From Streptomyces sp. 71268 (lineage in GTDB: Bacteria > Actinomycetota > Actinomycetes > Streptomycetales > Streptomycetaceae): 64,000 nucleotides of DNA. Shown here one piece after another: positions 51,320 to 59,398 of the stretch. Numbering within the stretch: position 1 is the first letter of the stretch; every line of letters starts with the position of its first letter. The notes beneath the pieces were generated by a model, which worked only from the letters and a program-made list of their open reading frames with translations, did not search any database and was not told the origin of the DNA. A program made the translations under genes and the position numbers. The stretch spans positions 5,648,501 through 5,712,500 of the forward strand of contig NZ_CP114200.1 of assembly GCF_029392895.1 (NCBI RefSeq), read 5' to 3'.

Positions 51320-52294
51320 ATGAGCAGCGCCACCCCCGAGCCCGTGGGCCCCGTCGACTCGTCCCGCGTGCCCCGTTACGCCGGACCCGCCACCTTCGCG
51401 CGGCTGCCCCGCCTGGACGAGGTGGGCGGCGCGGCGGACGTCGCCGTGGTCGGCGTCCCGTTCGACAGCGGGGTCTCCTACCGGCCCGGCGCGCGCTTCG
51501 GCGGCAACGCGATACGGGAGGCGTCGCGGCTGCTGCGCCCGTACAACCCGGCCCAGGACGCGTCGCCGTTCGCGCTCGCGCAGGTCGCCGACGCGGGCGA
51601 CATCGCGGCCAACCCGTTCAACATCAACGAGGCCGTCGAGACCATCGAGGCCGCGGCCGACGACCTGCTGGCCACCGGCGCCCGGATGATGACCCTGGGC
51701 GGCGACCACACCATCGCGCTGCCGCTGCTGCGCTCGGTCGCCAAGCGGCACGGCCCCGTCGCGCTGCTGCACTTCGACGCGCACCTGGACACCTGGGACA
51801 CCTACTTCGGCGCCGAGTACACCCACGGCACGCCGTTCCGCCGCGCGGTCGAGGAGGGCGTCCTGGACACCTCCGCGCTCTCGCACGTCGGCACGCGCGG
51901 CCCGCTGTACGGCAAGAAGGACCTGGACGACGACGCCAAGATGGGCTTCGGCATCGTCACGTCGGCCGACGTGATGCGGCGCGGCGTGGACGAGGTCACG
52001 GACCAGCTGCGGCAGCGCATCGGCGACCGTCCGCTGTACGTCTCCATCGACATCGACGTGCTCGACCCGGCCCACGCCCCCGGCACCGGCACCCCGGAGG
52101 CCGGCGGCCTCACCTCGCGCGAACTCCTGGAGATCCTGCGCGGCCTGGCCGACTGCCACCTCGTCTCGGCCGACCTGGTCGAGGTCGCCCCGGCGTACGA
52201 CCACGCGGAGATCACCTCGGTCGCGGCCTCGCACACGGCGTACGAGCTGACGACGATCATGTCCCGCCAGATCGCGGCGGCCCGCGCGGAGTAG
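51320..52294 (+). CDS. speB: Agmatinase (ureohydrolase family)
   Basis: A 324-residue ureohydrolase forming putrescine and urea from agmatine, or acting on a related guanidino compound. All Mn-binding residues are present: His130 (GGDH), Asp153, His155 and Asp157 (FDAHLDT), Asp244 and Asp246 (SIDIDVLDP). The [10 protein letters not shown] block is typical of agmatinases. ATG 51320 has AGGAGAGG seven bases upstream; the frame is open further upstream through unconserved Arg-rich sequence. Its upstream region is 360 bp long and otherwise empty. Guanidinobutyrase activity is a possible alternative. Confidence 0.92.
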   Translation: MSSATPEPVGPVDSSRVPRYAGPATFARLPRLDEVGGAADVAVVGVPFDSGVSYRPGARFGGNAIREASRLLRPYNPAQDASPFALAQVADAGDIAANPFNINEAVETIEAAADDLLATGARMMTLGGDHTIALPLLRSVAKRHGPVALLHFDAHLDTWDTYFGAEYTHGTPFRRAVEEGVLDTSALSHVGTRGPLYGKKDLDDDAKMGFGIVTSADVMRRGVDEVTDQLRQRIGDRPLYVSIDIDVLDPAHAPGTGTPEAGGLTSRELLEILRGLADCHLVSADLVEVAPAYDHAEITSVAASHTAYELTTIMSRQIAAARAE

Positions 52295-52771
52295 TCGCCC
52301 GGCGGAATGCGTGCCGCCGGCCCCGGGATCGCCGCGCCGGTGGAATTCTCCGCTTCGTGGATCGGAATCGCACTTTCCCTTTAGCGGGAAAACGCCGACG
52401 GGTGAGAGAGGGGGCGATTCCGTGCGCGGTCCGGCCGAAGACGAGGGCGGTGTGCGAGTCGAAGTGTGTCGGCGCGCATTGCGGCCCGCCTTCTTTCCGG
52501 CGGCCGGCCGATGTACCGTACGGGTCGGTCGGTGGCGGCGACACCGCTGATCAGAGTGGGTAACTCAGGGGGCGCGGGGGCCACTTGCGTCACAGGGGGA
52601 ACGTGCGCAACAACGCGCCGGTGAACGGGACTTTTCCGTCGCCCCGCATTTCGCGTGCCCTGCAATAAGGTGGCCGCGAATGCGCGGCAAACGCTGCACC
52701 ATAACAGCATGGTTACGTTCTTCGGCGCACTTCTCTGAGATGTCATAAGGGCGGTGCGAGTATGGGCGCTT
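52295..52771. other. Promoter region of the EACC1-caspase operon
   Basis: A 477-bp gap, less GC-rich than its surroundings after 52330, with no gene. An inverted repeat ACCAT-6-ATGGT at 52698-52713, overlapping TAAC/GTTA half-sites, lies about 60 bp before the EACC1 gene and is a candidate operator. Confidence 0.5.
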
Positions 52772-53161
52772 ATGACGCAGAGAAATGAGCGGCGACGCCC
52801 GGCGTTGCGGCTCCGGCTGAGTGGGCCCGACACCGATCGGGAGACGGCCGCGCTCCGCGCGTGGCTGGAGCGGGAGCAGCTTCTTGAGCAGTGGACGCGG
52901 CAGGGCGCGGTCCGTATCGAGATGCGGACGGCCCCCGTCGAGGACGGCGACGGCCACCCGATGGGCGACGCGAACGAGCTGTTGATCGTGGCGGTGGGCC
53001 TGCTGGCCCAGCCGGCCCTGGCCGACCTGTACGACGCGGTCAAACGGGGCGTCAGGGCCTGGAGCGAGAATCGCCACCAGGTGGAGGGCGGCACACCACC
53101 CCAGGTCATCGACGAGTGGACGGACGACGCCTCGGACTCCGATACGGAGGGCGAGGAGTAG
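52772..53161 (+). CDS. EACC1 (effector-associated constant component) domain protein
   Basis: A 129-residue protein. LRLRLSGPDTDRETAALRAWLEREQLLEQ followed by GAVRIEMRTAP, then ANELLIVAVGLLAQPALADLYDAVKRGVRAW and an acidic tail, matches EACC1, the constant component of the ternary effector systems described by the Aravind group in multicellular bacteria. EACC1 proteins are paired with caspase-like or other effector genes, exactly as here. ATG 52772 is preferred; GTG 52754 is in frame with AAGGG just upstream. Its stop is only five bases before the next gene, so they are coupled. It may bind or recruit the caspase fusion; the molecular role is not known. Confidence 0.82.
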   Translation: MTQRNERRRPALRLRLSGPDTDRETAALRAWLEREQLLEQWTRQGAVRIEMRTAPVEDGDGHPMGDANELLIVAVGLLAQPALADLYDAVKRGVRAWSENRHQVEGGTPPQVIDEWTDDASDSDTEGEE

Positions 53162-53166
53162 GGCTC

Positions 53167-56100
53167 ATGCCGGCATGCGACCCCCGGGGCGGGGGCAACC
53201 GGGCGCTGCTCGTGGGCGTGCCCGAGTACGCGCACAAGGCGGGGAAGTACCCCGGCGTGGTGCCGGGCGACCTGCTCGCGGTCCGCGCCAGCCTCGCGGA
53301 GTTGGCCGCGACGCTGCGGACCGGTGGCGTGTTCGGTGCTGGTGCTGGTGCTGGTGCTGGTGCTGGTGCTGGTGCCGGCGACGGTGACGAGGGGGCGGGT
53401 ACCGGCGTCGTGTCGGTGGAGCCGTCCGGCACGGACGACTTCCACGTGCTGCTGGGGCAGGTCGCCGCCGAGACCCGGGGCGTGTTGCTGTTCTACTTCG
53501 CCGGGCACGGCGCCGTCCCGTTCTCCGGTGACGAACTGTGGCTGCAACTCCCCGGGGCCCGCACCGTGCCGGGCGAGCGGCAGGTCTTCGTCGGTTCGGT
53601 CTCGCTGACCACGGTGCTCAGCGTGCTGGCCACCTCGCCGGCGCGGCAGATCGTGGTGGTCCTGGACTGCTGCTTCGCGGGCAACGCCGCGCGCGTCCTG
53701 GAGGGGTTCGAGCAGCGGCGGCGGTTCTTCCTGGTGGCCGCGGTCCAGGCGAACCGACGGATCGACGCCGGGCCCGCCGAGACGCCCACGCCGTTCACGG
53801 CGGCGCTGCTCGACGTGTTACGCGGCACGGCCCCGGGGCGCCCCGTGACCTTCTCCGCCCTCGGCCCCGCGCTGCGGAAGCGGATGGCCGGCCACCGCAC
53901 CCTCTCGGACGAGCCGTGGGTGCCGCAGCTCCGACAGGGCGACCCCGACGCGGACGTCGTGCTGGCCCGCGCCGACGACGAGCCCGTCCCCCCGCCCCGA
54001 CCCGCCACACCCCGGCCGCCCGACGTACGAGATGACCTACGAGCTGGGGCGCGCCAACCCGCGCCCCCGGCCCCGCCGCCACCCGGGCCCGGGGCCGAGC
54101 CCGACCCCGGGGCCGTACCCCGGCCCGCGAGCGCCGAGCCCACGCGTGCCGAACCCCCGAGCGACGGGCCTCCGAGCGGCGGGCCTTCGAGCGACGAGCC
54201 CGCCGTGGCCGAGCCAGCGGCCACCGGGCCCCCGGCAGCGGTGGCTCCAGCGGCGGAGCCCCCGGTGGCGGAGCCCCTGTCGCCGGGCCGCCGGCCGCGC
54301 CGGCGCTGGACGCCCCGCACCGCCCCACGCCGGTCGCGCCTCCGCTGGTCGCGCCCGCGCCGGTCGCGGCGCTGGGCGGTGGCCACGTTGGCCGCCGCCG
54401 CGGTGCTGGCCCTGGTGGGGACGCTGCTGTACGCGGCCGGCGACAGCCGCACCGCGCGGGCCTGCGCCCCGCCGCAGGAGCTGCGCGTGCTGACCGACCC
54501 CGACCTGCACCGGGTCGTGCGCGACGCCGCCCAGAAGTACACCCTCTCCCCGGCCAACCACCCGGACGGGGCGTGCGCCCGGGTCGGGATCACCGTGTAC
54601 GCGGCCCGTACCTCGGATGTGATCACCGCCTTCCACGACCTGTCCAACGTGTGGCAGAAGCCCCCGGGCCAGGCCCCCCGCCCCACCGACGGCGCTCCGA
54701 CCGACGGCACCGCCACCGCCGGCGCGTCCACGGGCGGCAACTCCGCCGGCGCGGGCGCCGAGCCGTCCGCCGCGCCGCTGGACCCGCAGCGCGACGTGGG
54801 GGCCCAGCCCGACCTGTGGATTCCGGCGAGCGCGGCGGACGTGGAGCGCGCCCACCAGGCCAGTCAGGACGTACGGTTCGTCGACACCTCTCCCCCCCTC
54901 GGCTACTCGCCCACGGTGCTCGCCCTGCCCGCCCCGCCCGGCAGCCGCGAGACGGGACCGCGCGGCGGCCGGCTGGCGGACCTGATCGACGCGTTCCTGG
55001 ACGCCGGGCCCGGCCGCCACGTACGACGGCCCGACCCCGAGTCGGCCGACGCGGCCCTGTTCGCGACGCGGGCGCTGTACGGGGCCCAGCAGGCCGGTGC
55101 TGTGGAGCGGCGGTTGGCGCACGCCGGGCCGCTGGCCCCCGACGGAGCCGGGTTGCTGTGCGCGCTGGCCGGGGACCGGGAGGCCGACCGCGGCACCGCC
55201 GCGATCGTGCCCGAGTACCTGCTGCGCTCCGGCGCCTTGGAGTGCGGCGCTCAGACCCGGGTGCCGCGCCGGGTGGTCTACCCGGACGACGTGCCGGCCC
55301 TGGCCCCGGTGGCCGTCTCGCTCACCTGGGAGGGGGCGGACCAGGACTCGGACACGGCGCGCGCTCGCGCCGAGGGGGTCAGCGGCTTCAGCGACTGGTT
55401 GGCCGGCCCCGAGGGCCAGCGCACGCTCCGGGAAGCCGGCTTCTGGACCAAGGACGGCGAACCGCCGCCCGGTGGCGAGCGCGTTCCCGGTGGGCCCGGC
55501 GTGCTGCCGTCGCGCACCGGGCCCACCGGCGCGGACCTCGGCCGCGTCCTGGAGCGCTACCGCGCGGCGAGCGGCCCCGGGCGCGTCCTCTACCTGCTCG
55601 ACACCTCCCCGTCCATGACCGGCGTGTGGGACGACCCGGACGGCGCGCCGGCGCTGCTCGCGCGCTCCATGGAGGGGCTCGGGCCCCGGGACGAGTACGG
55701 CGCGTGGCGGGTGGCCGCGCCCGACGGTGCCGAGCGCCCGTACGACACCGGTCTGTTGGAGTTCGGCACGCACGAGGACCGGGCCGCCGTCGTACGCGAA
55801 CTGACGGAGCGGGTGCGGTCGACGGAGCACGAGGCCGACCCGTACGGGGCGCTGCGGGACGCGGTCGCCGAGATGGCCCGGCGCGGGGCGGGCGACGAGC
55901 GGCCGGGCGTGGTCGTGCTGCTCACCGACGACGAGGACAACGGGCGGCGGGGCGCACGGGTGGACCTGGCCGGCCTGTTGGAGGCGGTGCGCGAGCACGG
56001 GGTGCCGGTGGCGGTGGTCTCGTTCAGCAGCCGTGGCTGCGACGCGGGCCAGCCGGACCGGCGGATCGCCGACGCCTCCGACGGCACCTGCCTCGACCAG

Positions 56101-56175
56101 CGCGACGACCAGATGGCGGGGCTGCGCGACGCGGTGGCGCAGACCGCCGAGGGCGATCAGGGGGATGCCGCATGA
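53167..56175 (+). CDS. Caspase-like peptidase - TM - substrate-binding-like - VWA fusion protein
   Basis: A 1002-residue fusion. An N-terminal caspase-like domain (1-265) has the catalytic His114 in FYFAGHGAV and Cys169 in VVVLDCCFAGNAAR. A Pro/Ala linker and a basic patch lead to one transmembrane helix (about 403-425, WAVATLAAAAVLALVGTLLY). The outer part holds a solute-binding-like domain (about 430-780: ELRVLTDPDLHRVVRDAAQKY) and a VWA domain with the metal site DTSPS at 812-816 and LLTDDEDNG. A (GGTGCT)n repeat encodes (GA)n at 57-69 and codon 218 is TTA (53818-53820), so bldA may control it. ATG 53167 has AGGAG upstream; the end overlaps the next gene by 4 bp. It likely senses outside signals and triggers proteolysis inside (inference). 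Confidence 0.82.
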   Translation: MPACDPRGGGNRALLVGVPEYAHKAGKYPGVVPGDLLAVRASLAELAATLRTGGVFGAGAGAGAGAGAGAGDGDEGAGTGVVSVEPSGTDDFHVLLGQVAAETRGVLLFYFAGHGAVPFSGDELWLQLPGARTVPGERQVFVGSVSLTTVLSVLATSPARQIVVVLDCCFAGNAARVLEGFEQRRRFFLVAAVQANRRIDAGPAETPTPFTAALLDVLRGTAPGRPVTFSALGPALRKRMAGHRTLSDEPWVPQLRQGDPDADVVLARADDEPVPPPRPATPRPPDVRDDLRAGARQPAPPAPPPPGPGAEPDPGAVPRPASAEPTRAEPPSDGPPSGGPSSDEPAVAEPAATGPPAAVAPAAEPPVAEPLSPGRRPRRRWTPRTAPRRSRLRWSRPRRSRRWAVATLAAAAVLALVGTLLYAAGDSRTARACAPPQELRVLTDPDLHRVVRDAAQKYTLSPANHPDGACARVGITVYAARTSDVITAFHDLSNVWQKPPGQAPRPTDGAPTDGTATAGASTGGNSAGAGAEPSAAPLDPQRDVGAQPDLWIPASAADVERAHQASQDVRFVDTSPPLGYSPTVLALPAPPGSRETGPRGGRLADLIDAFLDAGPGRHVRRPDPESADAALFATRALYGAQQAGAVERRLAHAGPLAPDGAGLLCALAGDREADRGTAAIVPEYLLRSGALECGAQTRVPRRVVYPDDVPALAPVAVSLTWEGADQDSDTARARAEGVSGFSDWLAGPEGQRTLREAGFWTKDGEPPPGGERVPGGPGVLPSRTGPTGADLGRVLERYRAASGPGRVLYLLDTSPSMTGVWDDPDGAPALLARSMEGLGPRDEYGAWRVAAPDGAERPYDTGLLEFGTHEDRAAVVRELTERVRSTEHEADPYGALRDAVAEMARRGAGDERPGVVVLLTDDEDNGRRGARVDLAGLLEAVREHGVPVAVVSFSSRGCDAGQPDRRIADASDGTCLDQRDDQMAGLRDAVAQTAEGDQGDAA
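53335..53376. repeat. Hexanucleotide microsatellite (GGTGCT)n in the caspase domain
   Basis: Six perfect GGTGCT units (53335-53370) followed by GGTGCC encode alternating Gly-Ala inside the caspase-like domain, between the first strand/helix and the catalytic His. Copy changes would keep the frame, so the loop length could vary between strains. Confidence 0.9.
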
Positions 56176-57725
56176 GGAGACCACGGCGCCCGGGGCGCGG
56201 CGTCGGCCGGCCCGGCGCGGCGCGCGCCGGGCGCGGGGGGCGCGCGTCGCGGGCCGGGCGCGCCGGGCGGGTGGGCCGGCCACGGCAGGTCGCCCCGCGC
56301 GCGGTGGTGTGGGCGGTGTCGATGGTGCTGACGGCGCTCGCCACGGTCGGCGGCTGCACGGCGGGGGATGGCGGATCGGGCGGCGGGGCGGACGACGGCG
56401 CGTTCACCAGCGACGGCGACCCCAACGCCATCGTCATCGCCAGCGGCCGGGACATCACCGGCCGTGGCGGGGTGCGGCAGCAACTGGTCGACGCGTGGAA
56501 CGAACGCAGCCGGCGCTCGGGGTCCCCGCTGCGGGCCCGCCTGGTGGAGCTGCCGGGCACCGCCGACCAGCAGCGCAGCCAGTTGCTCGGCGCGCTCCAG
56601 TCGGGCAGTTCGCACTACGACGTCGTCAACCTGGACGTGACCTGGGTGCCGGAGTTCGCCGACGGGGACCTGGTGCGCGAGCTGGACGACTCCCTGCTCG
56701 ACGACGACGTGCTGCCCTCCGTCGCGGCGACCGGCCGCTGGCGGGGCTCGACGTACGCCGTACCGTTCAACAGCGACGTCGGGCTCCTCTACTACCGCCC
56801 CGACTACCTCAGGGCCGCCGGCGTCAACGCGCCGGGCCTCGGCCCCAACCCCACGACCTGGGTCGCCTTCAGGAACCTGAAGCAGGCGGTGCTGCGCGCG
56901 CACGGCCGGGGCGAACTCCCCACCGCGTACGCGATGCCGTGGACCACCCAACTCAGCTCGTACGAGGGGCTCACGGTCAACGGCATCGAGGCGTTCGCCA
57001 CGGTGGGGGCCAGCGGCGGTGGCGCCCCGCTGGTGGACGACGAGGGGCGCTACGTCGGCACCGAGGAGCAACTCCGCCTCGGGCTCGGCGAGTTCACCCG
57101 GCGCATCGACCGCGCGTACACCCTCGACAGCGCGCAGGAGTCCGACGAGGCCCGGTTACTGGCCGACTTCGCGGCCGGCAGGACGGCCTTCCTCCGGCAC
57201 TGGCCGTACGCGTACGGGGTGCTCCACCAGGACCTGCGGGACGGGCGGCTGGGGCTGGCCGCGCTGCCGGGCAAGGCCGTGCTCGGCGGGCAGAACCTCG
57301 CCGTCACGCGGCACGCGCCGGCGCGGAACCTCGACGCCATCGAGGACCTGCTGCGCTTCCTGACCGGCCGGAACAGCGAACGGTGCCTGCTCGAAGCGGG
57401 CTTCGCCGCGACCCGGGCCAGCGCGTACGAGGAGGACGGGGCGCGCTGTCCGCGCGGCCCGGCGCGTTCGGCCACGCCGTCCCTTGCGGGCGAGGAGGCC
57501 GACCCGATGCCGCGCACCGAGGACGGGCGGCCCCGCTCGTACGCCGTGGTGCGCAAGGCCCTGCGCAGCGCGGTACTCCGCCCCCGCACCCCGCTGTACG
57601 GCGCGTTCACCCAGGTGTTCGCCGACCATCTCAGCCGGCTGACCGGGGACGATCCGGAGGCGCCGGAGGAGGTGGCGCGCGATCTGCACCGTGCGCTGCG
57701 ACGCGCGCTGCCCGCCGACCGGTGA
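56172..57725 (+). CDS. Family 1 extracellular substrate-binding lipoprotein, third gene of the caspase operon
   Basis: A 517-residue SBP_bac_1 protein. A 42-residue Arg/Gly-rich start precedes the hydrophobic AVVWAVSMVLTALATVGGC with the lipobox Cys62. The mature domain has IVIASGRDITGRGGVRQQLVDAWN, SSHYDVVNLDVTWVPEFADGDLV and YAVPFNSDVGLLYYRPDYLR, typical of sugar-type binding proteins. No ABC permease or ATPase gene is near. ATG 56172 overlaps the caspase-fusion stop (ATGA), so it is coupled to a protein that has its own SBP-like domain. Codon 329 (57156-57158) is TTA. It probably presents a ligand to the membrane sensor rather than to a transporter (inference). Confidence 0.82.
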   Translation: MRRPRRPGRGVGRPGAARAGRGGRASRAGRAGRVGRPRQVAPRAVVWAVSMVLTALATVGGCTAGDGGSGGGADDGAFTSDGDPNAIVIASGRDITGRGGVRQQLVDAWNERSRRSGSPLRARLVELPGTADQQRSQLLGALQSGSSHYDVVNLDVTWVPEFADGDLVRELDDSLLDDDVLPSVAATGRWRGSTYAVPFNSDVGLLYYRPDYLRAAGVNAPGLGPNPTTWVAFRNLKQAVLRAHGRGELPTAYAMPWTTQLSSYEGLTVNGIEAFATVGASGGGAPLVDDEGRYVGTEEQLRLGLGEFTRRIDRAYTLDSAQESDEARLLADFAAGRTAFLRHWPYAYGVLHQDLRDGRLGLAALPGKAVLGGQNLAVTRHAPARNLDAIEDLLRFLTGRNSERCLLEAGFAATRASAYEEDGARCPRGPARSATPSLAGEEADPMPRTEDGRPRSYAVVRKALRSAVLRPRTPLYGAFTQVFADHLSRLTGDDPEAPEEVARDLHRALRRALPADR

Positions 57726-57803
57726 GCCGGCGCCCGCACTCGGCGCCCGCACTCGGCGCACACGCCCGGTCCGCACGTCAGGGAAGGAACGCGCGGCCCT
57801 TCG

Positions 57804-58571
57804 TCACGGCAGGGTCAGGATGCGCGGCCCGTCGTCCGTGATGGCCACCGTGTGCTCGCTGTGGGTGGCGCGGCTGCCGTCGGTGGTGCGCAGGGTCCAG
57901 CCGTCCGGGTCGGCCATGTACGCGCCCGAGCCGCCGGCCAGGAACATCGGCTCCAGCGCGAGGACGAGGCCGTGCCGCAGCACGTAACCCCGGCCCGGCC
58001 GGCCCGTGTTGGGCACGGGCGGGTCCTCGTGCATCTGGCGGCCGATGCCGTGGCCGCCGAAGTCGTCGGGGATGCCGTACCCGGCGGCCCGGCCGACGCT
58101 GCCGATGGCGTGCCCGACGTCGCCCATGCGCGCCCCCGGCACGGCCGCCGCGATGCCCGCCGCCAGGGCCGCCTCGCCGGCCTCGATCAACCGTAGGTCG
58201 GCGGGGCGCGGGGTGCCCACGGTGAAGCTGACGGCGGCGTCGCCGGCCCAGCCGTCCACGATGGCGCCGCAGTCGATGCTGACCAGGTCGCCGTCGCGCA
58301 GCCGGTAGCCGTTCGGGATGCCGTGCACGATCGCGTCGTTGACGGACGCGCAGATCACGGCGGGGAACGGGCTCGGCGCGAACCGCGGCTGGTAGTTCAG
58401 GAACGGGGAGCCCGCGCCCGCGTCCCGCAGCACGTCGCGCGCCACCTGGTCCAGTTCGGTCAGCCGTACGCCGATCGCCGCCGCCTTCCGCACGGCGGCC
58501 AGCGCCTGTCCGACGACGCGGCCAGCCTCGCGCATCGCGTCGAGTTCGCCATCGGTCTTGATCTCCACCAT
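57804..58571 (-). CDS. map: Type I methionine aminopeptidase
   Basis: A 255-residue type I MetAP removing N-terminal Met. Metal ligands are complete: Asp100 (VSIDCG), Asp111 (GDAAVS), His174 (FGGHGIG), Glu207 (LALEPMF) and Glu239 (HSEHTV), with substrate His83 (AIVHGIP). ATG 58571 (MVEIKTDGELDAMREAG) gives the family N-terminus, with AAGGG about nine bases upstream; ATG 58589 is also in frame. It is not in the ribosomal-protein cluster, so it is likely a secondary MetAP. It is divergent from a small XRE gene, an arrangement that suggests joint control. Confidence 0.93.
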   Translation of the reverse strand: MVEIKTDGELDAMREAGRVVGQALAAVRKAAAIGVRLTELDQVARDVLRDAGAGSPFLNYQPRFAPSPFPAVICASVNDAIVHGIPNGYRLRDGDLVSIDCGAIVDGWAGDAAVSFTVGTPRPADLRLIEAGEAALAAGIAAAVPGARMGDVGHAIGSVGRAAGYGIPDDFGGHGIGRQMHEDPPVPNTGRPGRGYVLRHGLVLALEPMFLAGGSGAYMADPDGWTLRTTDGSRATHSEHTVAITDDGPRILTLP

Positions 58572-58723
58572 CTCCGCAAGGCCCTTCATGAGTGTGTACG
58601 GCGGCCCGGCGCGGGGGCCCGCACCGCCCCGCGCCGGTCCGGCCCAGGCTTCGCCCGGCCCGCTGTGTGAGGTGTCGCTGGCACGACGGAGGGGGCGTCG
58701 CCGGGCGGCACGCCAATTTCAAT

Positions 58724-58777
58724 ACCGTTATAACTATACCGGCTAGCTTTACCGGCGGCGGTATTAGAATGGCCGCA
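58724..58777 (+). promoter_or_regulatory. Promoter of the small XRE gene, leaderless
   Basis: TAGAAT at 58765-58770 is a good -10 hexamer and ends only six bases before the ATG at 58777, so the transcript should start at the start codon. Three ACCG(G) direct repeats at 58724, 58738 and 58751 (13-14 bp apart) lie upstream in an AT-rich patch and may bind the XRE protein. The same patch lies before map. Confidence 0.55.
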
Positions 58778-59064
58778 TGGTGCGCACTCCCCTCACTCCG
58801 CTGGAACGCGAGCGCGGTCGTCACCTCGGCGCGCTGCTGCGCCAGGCGCGCGGCGAACGCAGCATGACCGACGTCGCCGCCGCGGCCGGGATCTCCGCCG
58901 AGACCCTGCGCAAGATCGAGACCGGTCGGGCGCCGACCCCGGCCTTCTTCACCATCGCGACGCTCGCCGTGACCCTGGGGCTGCGGCTGGACGACGTGGC
59001 GGCACACTGCGCCGCCGTGGAGCTGACCGCCGACGCGTCACCCGTGGACGCGGCGGCGGCCTAG
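58777..59064 (+). CDS. Small XRE-family DNA-binding protein
   Basis: A 95-residue protein dominated by an HTH_3 domain (about 14-75): GRHLGALLRQARGERSMTDVAAAAGISAETLRKIETGRAPTPAFFTIATLAVTLGLRLDDV. No ribosome binding site precedes ATG 58777, and a -10-like TAGAAT six bases upstream points to a leaderless mRNA. It is divergent from map, with three ACCGG repeats in the shared gap. It probably regulates itself and map. Confidence 0.85.
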   Translation: MVRTPLTPLERERGRHLGALLRQARGERSMTDVAAAAGISAETLRKIETGRAPTPAFFTIATLAVTLGLRLDDVAAHCAAVELTADASPVDAAAA

Positions 59065-59398
59065 CGCCGCGCCGGCGCCGTGTCCGTACGCGGGCGCCGC
59101 GTTTTTGCGTCGCCGCAGGGCCCCGTCGGCCCTCCGTTCGTAGCTGGCCCGGCCTTCGCCCGTGGCTGAGTCGGCCCTGTCCGTGACCGGGCCGGGCCCC
59201 GTTCGTGGCTGGCGCGCGGGCGGGGCCCTCGTGGTGCGCCCGCGTGGGGGCGCGTCCCGGCGCGCGTGGGGGCGCTGGCGCGTTAATCGATCGCTTGTGC
59301 GCCTCCTGTGCGCGCGTTGGTTTGTAACGGCGGAATGAAATCCGCACGCCACGGCGTTGCAGCCTTCCGGTGATGACCATGAGACGGGGAGGCCGGGA
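59065..59398. other. Gap before the ABC exporter
   Basis: 334 bp without a gene. Degenerate repeats of a CGTTCGTGGCTGGC-type unit lie at about 59140-59220. The last 120 bases are less GC-rich and likely contain the exporter promoter. GGGGAGG at 59386-59392 is the exporter's ribosome binding site. Confidence 0.5.

Noticed and set aside
53335..53376. The GGTGCT repeat as a CRISPR-like or mobile repeat
   Set aside because: It is a contiguous in-frame hexanucleotide microsatellite with no spacers.
52772..57725. Interpretation of the SBP gene as part of a sugar ABC importer
   Set aside because: No permease or ATPase gene is adjacent, and the gene overlaps the caspase fusion. A transport role is less likely than a sensing role.
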